64,000 nucleotides of DNA, taken from NCBI RefSeq assembly GCF_963378095.1, contig NZ_OY726397.1, positions 5,389,375-5,453,374 of the forward strand. The letters run 5' to 3'. The DNA comes from Mycolicibacterium sp. MU0053 (lineage in GTDB: Bacteria > Actinomycetota > Actinomycetes > Mycobacteriales > Mycobacteriaceae). Of this stretch, positions 57,149 through 64,000 are shown piece after piece. Both the position numbers and the translations under genes were made by a program. The notes beneath the pieces are model-generated. The model made no database searches and was not told the DNA's origin. It worked only from the letters and a program-made list of their open reading frames with translations. Each line of letters starts with the position of its first letter. The stretch's first letter is position 1.

Positions 57149-57897
57149 ACCGGTACCTGCTGGGCGCCGCCGCCGGCGGCTGCCGCCCCGACGGGCTGTT
57201 GCAGCTCCGCGGAATTCAACAACCGCTCCAGCGCCGCCTCGACCTCGGCCTTCCAGCCCAGGCCCCGGTCCAGCTCGAGCCGCAGCCGCGGGAAGTACCG
57301 GTGCGGTGCGACCTCCACGAACCCGACCTCCTGCAGGAAGTCGGCCTCGATCATGCAGTGCTCGAACGAGCAGTCGCCGAGAGCCTCGATCGCCGACCGC
57401 GTCTCGGGGTCGGCGGTGGCGAGATCGATCAGATCCGCGTCGGCGGTGCGGCCGAAGGCCTCCAGTGCGCGCACCCCGCGTCGGATGAGTTCGGCAATGA
57501 CCTGGGCGATCAGCGTGTGCGGCAGACCGTCGGACTCGTAGCCCGGTTCCAGGCCCATCGAGGTGAGCAGCACGGCGTCGGCGCTGACCGGTCCCGTCGG
57601 CAACCGCTGCGCGCGCGGCACCGCGTGCGGCGGGGCATAGAGGATGTAACCGACGCACGGTGCCTCCTCGGCACCGCCCGCCTCGACCGGCGGCGGCCCG
57701 ACGGAGGCCACCTGTCCGCAGGAACCCCACTCGAGCATGACCATCGACAGCCAGGCTTCCTTCTCGAATTCGGGGTCGGTGAGATGGTCCTCGCGTCCCA
57801 CGATGTCCGGATCGACCTCCCAGAACACACACCGGCGCGCGTGCTTGGGCAGCAGCTCGAAAGCTTCGAGCTGAAGCGGCGAGATGCGAGCAGACAC
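57145..57897 (-). CDS. Acetyltransferase-like protein (Rv3916c-like)
   Basis: A 250-residue protein conserved between cwlM and parB in mycobacteria. The strand-loop pattern around CVGYILYAPPHAVPR and the helix DGLPHTLIAQVIAELIRRGVRALEAFG suggest a GNAT-like fold. It has several cysteines and an Ala/Gly-rich end. No experimental function is known to me. It overlaps the cwlM stop (CTAG shared). Confidence 0.7.
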   Translation of the reverse strand: MSARISPLQLEAFELLPKHARRCVFWEVDPDIVGREDHLTDPEFEKEAWLSMVMLEWGSCGQVASVGPPPVEAGGAEEAPCVGYILYAPPHAVPRAQRLPTGPVSADAVLLTSMGLEPGYESDGLPHTLIAQVIAELIRRGVRALEAFGRTADADLIDLATADPETRSAIEALGDCSFEHCMIEADFLQEVGFVEVAPHRYFPRLRLELDRGLGWKAEVEAALERLLNSAELQQPVGAAAAGGGAQQVPV

Positions 57898-58103
57898 TAG
57901 GTTGTCGGACCTTTCTGCGGTGCCGCGGTGTGCGGCAGCCCCTTCAGAATAGGAGAGGAACCGTCATCCCCACCAGTAGCGCGGATTTGTACCGAACTTC
58001 TATGGCGCACAACAACATTGACTGAAGTGCGCACTCGTGGCCCGCGGCTGGTGCGCCGCTGTGTCACAGTGACGTAATTCAACGGTATGCCTGGACCTGG
58101 AAT

Positions 58104-59093
58104 TCAGCGGGCCGTTTTGTCCATCAGGTCGACAATCCGTTGCAAGTCCTCCACCGAGCCGAACTCGACCACGATCTTGCCCTTGCGTTTGCCAAGGCTG
58201 ACCATCACGCGGGTATCGAAGGCTCCCGACAGCCGCTCAGCAACGTCCTGCAGGCCCGGCATCTGGATCGGCTTGCGGCGCTGCGGCGCGGAACCCGGCC
58301 CGTCGGCGCGGTTGGCCAGGGTGACGGCCTCCTCCGTCGCCCGGACCGACAACCCCTCGGCGACGATGCGCGCGGCCAGTTCCTCCTGCGCCTCCGGGCC
58401 CGCGTCCAGCGACAGCAGGGCGCGGGCGTGCCCGGCCGAGAGCACTCCGGCCGCGACGCGCCGCTGCACCGGGATGGGCAGCCGCAGCAGCCGGATCATG
58501 TTGCTGATCAGCGGGCGGGATCGGCCGATCCGCGCGGCCAGTTCGTCGTGGGTGACGCCGAACTCGTCGAGCAACTGCTGATAGGCCGCCGCCTCTTCCA
58601 GGGGGTTCAACTGCACCCGGTGGATGTTTTCCAGCAGCGCGTCGCGCAGCAGGTTGTCGTCGGCGGTCTCGCGGACGATGGCCGGGATGGCCGCCAGCCC
58701 GGCCGCCTGGGCCGCCCGCCAGCGCCGCTCCCCCATCACCAACTGGTAGCGCGCGGGCTCGGTGGCCACCTCACGCACCACGATCGGTTGCATCAGGCCA
58801 AATTCGCGGATCGAGTGCACCAGCTCGGCGAGCGCCTCGTCGTCGAACACCTGGCGGGGTTGCTTGGGATTGGGCTCGATGGTCGCCGGATCGATCTCGC
58901 GGTACACCGCGCCGATGTCACTCTCGGGCACCGCCGGCGGCGTCGGGGCCGAGGCCGTGCCGCCCCCGAGAACCACGTCGGCGGCCGCCGATCCCATCCT
59001 CGGTGCGGTCGAATCCCCGTCGGTCGGACCGGTCGGAATCAGCGAGGCCAACCCGCGACCCAGGCCACCCTTGCGCTTCGATGGATTCGTCAT
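58104..59093 (-). CDS. parB: Chromosome-partitioning protein ParB
   Basis: A 329-residue CTP-dependent parS-binding clamp. The N-terminal tail ([15 protein letters not shown]) interacts with ParA. The ParB/Srx domain ([44 protein letters not shown]) is followed by a helix-turn-helix ([23 protein letters not shown]) and a C-terminal dimer domain. It starts at ATG 59091-59093, two bases after parA. Confidence 0.97.
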   Translation of the reverse strand: MTNPSKRKGGLGRGLASLIPTGPTDGDSTAPRMGSAAADVVLGGGTASAPTPPAVPESDIGAVYREIDPATIEPNPKQPRQVFDDEALAELVHSIREFGLMQPIVVREVATEPARYQLVMGERRWRAAQAAGLAAIPAIVRETADDNLLRDALLENIHRVQLNPLEEAAAYQQLLDEFGVTHDELAARIGRSRPLISNMIRLLRLPIPVQRRVAAGVLSAGHARALLSLDAGPEAQEELAARIVAEGLSVRATEEAVTLANRADGPGSAPQRRKPIQMPGLQDVAERLSGAFDTRVMVSLGKRKGKIVVEFGSVEDLQRIVDLMDKTAR

Positions 59094-59095
59094 GA

Positions 59096-61408
<2,313 letters not shown>

Positions 61409-61462
61409 CTGTTTTCGGGTCCCTCTCGAATCACTGTGGGGTGGGATCAGTGGCGCTGGGGA

Positions 61463-62629
61463 TCAGCGCTTGCGCTTCTTGGGTTTGGCACCGGGGCCGG
61501 GCTTGCGGTTGCCCGCCGCGCCCGCCTTGGGTTGCGCCTTGTTCGGCGGCTTGGCGGGGGCCTTCGCGGCGGGCTTGGCCGCTGCTCCGGTGTCGGCGTC
61601 GTTGCCCGCGGGGGCCGTGTCGTCGGCCGCGGTCTCCGAACTCTCGACGGTGCCCTCGGCGACGGTCGTGGCGGCGTTCCCGGCACCGGCGGCGTCGCCG
61701 CTCTTCTTCCGCTTCGCGGGCTTGGCGCCCGGGGCCGGAGCGTTGGCCGCGCGGCGCTCGAGTGCCTCCTGCTTCTGGGCTTCTTCTTCCTGCTCGATCT
61801 TGCCGAACACGTAGTGCTGCTGACCGAAGGTCCAGACGTTGTTGGCGAACCAGTACAGGATGATCGCGAGCGGCAGGAACGGGCCGCCGACCACGACGCC
61901 CAGCGGGAAGACATACAGGGCGAGCTTGTTCATGATCGCGGTCTGCGGGTTGGCCGCGGCCTCGACACTCTGGCGCGAGATCGACGCCCGGCTGTTGAAG
62001 TAGGTGGCGATGCCGGCGGCGATCATCACCGGGACCCCGACCGCGATCAGCGCGGGCCGGCTGAAGGCGCCGTACTGGGTGAAGGCCTCCAGACCGGTCT
62101 GCTGCGTCATCCAGGCACCCAGCGGCGCACCGAACAGGTTCGCGTCCAGGAAGTGCCCGACGTCGGTGGCGCTGAAGACGTAGTTGGCCAGCGAGCGGTT
62201 CAGGTCCGGATCCAGGTGCTGGGCACCGATCCCGAAGCCGCCGGTGCGGTTGAACGAGCGCAGCACGTGGAACAGGCCGATGAACACCGGGATCTGCGCC
62301 AGCATCGGCAGGCAGCCCAGGATGGGGTTGAACCCGTGTTCCTTCTGCAGCTTCTGCATCTCCAGCGCCATCCGCTGGCGATCCTTGCCGTACTTCTTCT
62401 GCAGCGCCTTGATCTGGGGTTGCAGTTCCTGCATCTGCCGCGTGGTGCGGATCTGCCGGACGAACGGCTTGTAGAGGATCGCGCGCAGGGTGAACACCAG
62501 GAACACCACCGAGAGCGCCCACGCGAAGAAGTTCGTCGGGCCCAGCACGAACGCGAAGAGCTTGTACCAGACCCACATGATCGCCGACACCGGGTAGTAG
62601 ATGATGTCGAGGCTGAACCAATTAAACAT
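61463..62629 (-). CDS. yidC: Membrane protein insertase YidC
   Basis: A 388-residue insertase with five core membrane helices ([66 protein letters not shown]) and the conserved arginine-bearing groove. A ~100-residue Lys/Ala/Pro-rich C-terminal tail is likely to bind ribosomes. The start is ATG 62627-62629 ([13 protein letters not shown]), overlapping the yidD stop by 8 bases. Confidence 0.96.
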   Translation of the reverse strand: MFNWFSLDIIYYPVSAIMWVWYKLFAFVLGPTNFFAWALSVVFLVFTLRAILYKPFVRQIRTTRQMQELQPQIKALQKKYGKDRQRMALEMQKLQKEHGFNPILGCLPMLAQIPVFIGLFHVLRSFNRTGGFGIGAQHLDPDLNRSLANYVFSATDVGHFLDANLFGAPLGAWMTQQTGLEAFTQYGAFSRPALIAVGVPVMIAAGIATYFNSRASISRQSVEAAANPQTAIMNKLALYVFPLGVVVGGPFLPLAIILYWFANNVWTFGQQHYVFGKIEQEEEAQKQEALERRAANAPAPGAKPAKRKKSGDAAGAGNAATTVAEGTVESSETAADDTAPAGNDADTGAAAKPAAKAPAKPPNKAQPKAGAAGNRKPGPGAKPKKRKR

Positions 62630-62933
62630 GCAACTCGTTCCTGCCGTCGTCGGCGTGAAGGTCGGGCGACTGTCGCGGATGGGGATGTCGCTCGGGTATT
62701 GGATCCCATCCTCCCCGATGCCACGGACCGCATTTCGCGAGCCGGACCATGGCCAGCCAACCACCGCGGATCAACCCGAACTCGCTCAGGGCTTCGACGG
62801 CGTACTGGCTACAGGTGGGCATGAATCGACACGTCGGCAGCCGCAGTGGGGAGACCATGTGCCGGTAGAGCTGGATGACGAAGATGACCGCGCGCACTGG
62901 CGCGCTGCGAAGGTCGGCGAGCAGAGTCCTCAT
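62622..62933 (-). CDS. yidD: Membrane protein insertion efficiency factor YidD
   Basis: A 103-residue protein of the YidD family: [28 protein letters not shown] and [14 protein letters not shown], with the family's three conserved cysteines. It assists YidC insertion. It starts at ATG 62931-62933, overlapping the rnpA stop by 4 bases. Confidence 0.95.
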   Translation of the reverse strand: MRTLLADLRSAPVRAVIFVIQLYRHMVSPLRLPTCRFMPTCSQYAVEALSEFGLIRGGWLAMVRLAKCGPWHRGGWDPIPERHPHPRQSPDLHADDGRNELHV

Positions 62934-63286
62934 CGACGTGCATTCATCAATTTGTGCGATCGCCGCAGCCCGGAGAGCAGCTCCTGGCGCAGCCGCGCCG
63001 ACGCCGCGTCGCGGCTGCCGGGCAGGGCGCGGATCACCACCCGATCGGCGGAATCCAACTCGTCGAGGAGAGAACGGGCCACATGCCGAAGCCGGCGGGC
63101 CACGCGGTGTCGCTGGACGGCGGAGCCGACGGACTTACCGACGACCAGGCCGATCAAGGGACCAGCTACACCGTCGGGATCGCGACGCACATGCACGACG
63201 AGATCCGGCTGTGCAGCTCGCACTCCTTGTTTGACCGTCGCACCGAATTCGGTTGACCGGGTCATCCGGTGCTGCGCGGGGAGCAC
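62930..63286 (-). CDS. rnpA: Ribonuclease P protein component
   Basis: A 118-residue basic protein that pairs with RNase P RNA to mature tRNA 5' ends. It has the family RNR-type helix ([19 protein letters not shown]) and an N-terminal [16 protein letters not shown]. It starts at GTG 63284-63286, 18 bases after rpmH. Confidence 0.94.
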   Translation of the reverse strand: MLPAQHRMTRSTEFGATVKQGVRAAQPDLVVHVRRDPDGVAGPLIGLVVGKSVGSAVQRHRVARRLRHVARSLLDELDSADRVVIRALPGSRDAASARLRQELLSGLRRSHKLMNARR

Positions 63287-63304
63287 GTCACTGCCCGAGC
63301 AGAC

Positions 63305-63448
63305 TCAGGCCGTCAGCGAACGACGTCCCTTGCGCCGCCGGCCGGTCACGATCGCGCGACCCGCGCGCGTCCGCATCCGCAGGCGGAATCCATGCACCCG
63401 TGCGCGACGCCGATTGTTCGGCTGGAACGTCCGCTTGCCCTTGGCCAC
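63305..63448 (-). CDS. rpmH: 50S ribosomal protein L34
   Basis: A 47-residue very basic protein: [20 protein letters not shown]... ending GRRSLTA. It starts at GTG 63446-63448 after GAGGAGA, nine bases upstream. It is the gene that flanks dnaA in most bacteria and fixes this end of the window as the oriC side. Confidence 0.96.
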
Positions 63449-64000
63449 GGCTGTATCTCCTCATCGTGTGGCCACCACATCTGCGCTCAGGCACATCCGG
63501 CAGCCGTTGGTAAGTTCTGCTGTCTTGCTCGTAACCGGCGCGCTCCGCCCGATCTCCGAATGGAGACCTTCGGGTTCGCAGCCGTATCGCCGACTTCCGG
63601 GCGACTGTTCGAGGGTACTGACAGGGATTCGCTGGGTCAAACCTGCTATCGGCCGGTCACCCCGTGGTCGGGGACCGGTGGGCGGCCCCCGATCCTTACC
63701 ACGCCCGGGCCCGCTGACCACAAACAACGCGGGTCCGCCGCGATCGCCACCGAAACCTTTACCTCAATGTTGCCGAACGGTTGGAACTCCGAGACAAAAC
63801 TGTTAGCTTCTGGGCGAAGCTGTTCCCGACGGAACGGCACCCAGGCCAACGCAACGACAACTAGGGCTGCCACTCTCTGTGCAACCCGTGAGACATTCGC
63901 CGGTAGGCTGCCTACGAAGGCAGTCCGTCTGTCCACACCTGTGGATAACTATGTGGACAGACTGCCCTCGTTGCGTTATCTATTGCTTGTGTCCAGCGTC
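63449..64000. other. rpmH-dnaA intergenic region, left part
   Basis: 552 bases without a gene, moderately AT-rich toward the end. It should hold the rpmH promoter (minus) and the dnaA promoter (plus) beyond or near the right edge. Three DnaA-box-like 9-mers lie at 63929-63960. dnaA itself is not in the window. Confidence 0.7.
63929..63960. promoter_or_regulatory. Cluster of three DnaA-box-like sites
   Basis: CTGTCCACA at 63929-63937 (one mismatch to TTGTCCACA), a perfect TTATCCACA on the minus strand at 63940-63948 and CTGTCCACA on the minus strand at 63952-63960. Closely spaced, they fit DnaA binding upstream of dnaA. Confidence 0.75.

Overview
The window is high-GC actinobacterial DNA, and gene order plus protein content point to a rapidly growing Mycobacterium (Mycolicibacterium). 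The right end is the left flank of oriC: rpmH, rnpA, yidD, yidC, khpB/jag, rsmG, parA, parB, with two perfect parS sites and DnaA boxes in the last 80 bases. dnaA itself should lie just beyond base 64000.

Bases 17684-63448 are a well-ordered core block. Running leftward from oriC it has the ribosome/Sec-membrane/chromosome-partition cluster, then cwlM, trxA, trxB, sigM with its probable anti-sigma factor, murJ (fused to a pseudokinase-like tail), a DUF6049 protein, mutT4 and pcnA. Next comes a block that in M. tuberculosis sits on the other side of oriC (genes Rv0036c-Rv0058): a mycothiol-dependent-isomerase-like protein, an MFS transporter, yqgE, purU, mtc28, leuS, an SDR, glucosylglycerate hydrolase, MarR and GntR regulators, an amino-acid ABC transporter, an alpha/beta hydrolase, ino1 with a PadR regulator, ponA1, a GT87 mannosyltransferase-like protein, rpsF-ssb-rpsR-rplI and dnaB. 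Themes are replication/translation, cell-wall synthesis (ponA1, murJ, cwlM, GT87) and redox/thiol homeostasis.

Bases 1-17683 are accessory. They hold a Rieske ring-hydroxylating dioxygenase (cut by the window edge) and a phdI-phdJ-phdK operon that would convert 1-hydroxy-2-naphthoate to phthalate, a stage of phenanthrene breakdown. There is also an IclR regulator and a frameshifted SnoaL-like gene. The genes are bounded and interrupted by insertion sequences: IS110 split by an IS3 deletion derivative, an IS3 orfA split by a complete IS256 element, an IS30 remnant, and a second IS3 element with two frameshifts. That last element abuts a cation/proton antiporter gene whose 5' part is missing. 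Then comes a potassium-channel operon (61-aa protein, DUF6394 protein, frameshifted two-RCK channel).

The most unusual gene is a free-standing protein (16442-17533) made from the N-terminal half of a mycobacterial DnaB intein joined to two helix-turn-helix-like segments. It lies directly downstream of a dnaB whose intein site is empty. Several single-base frameshifts in the accessory region may be real decay or sequencing error; reads would decide.
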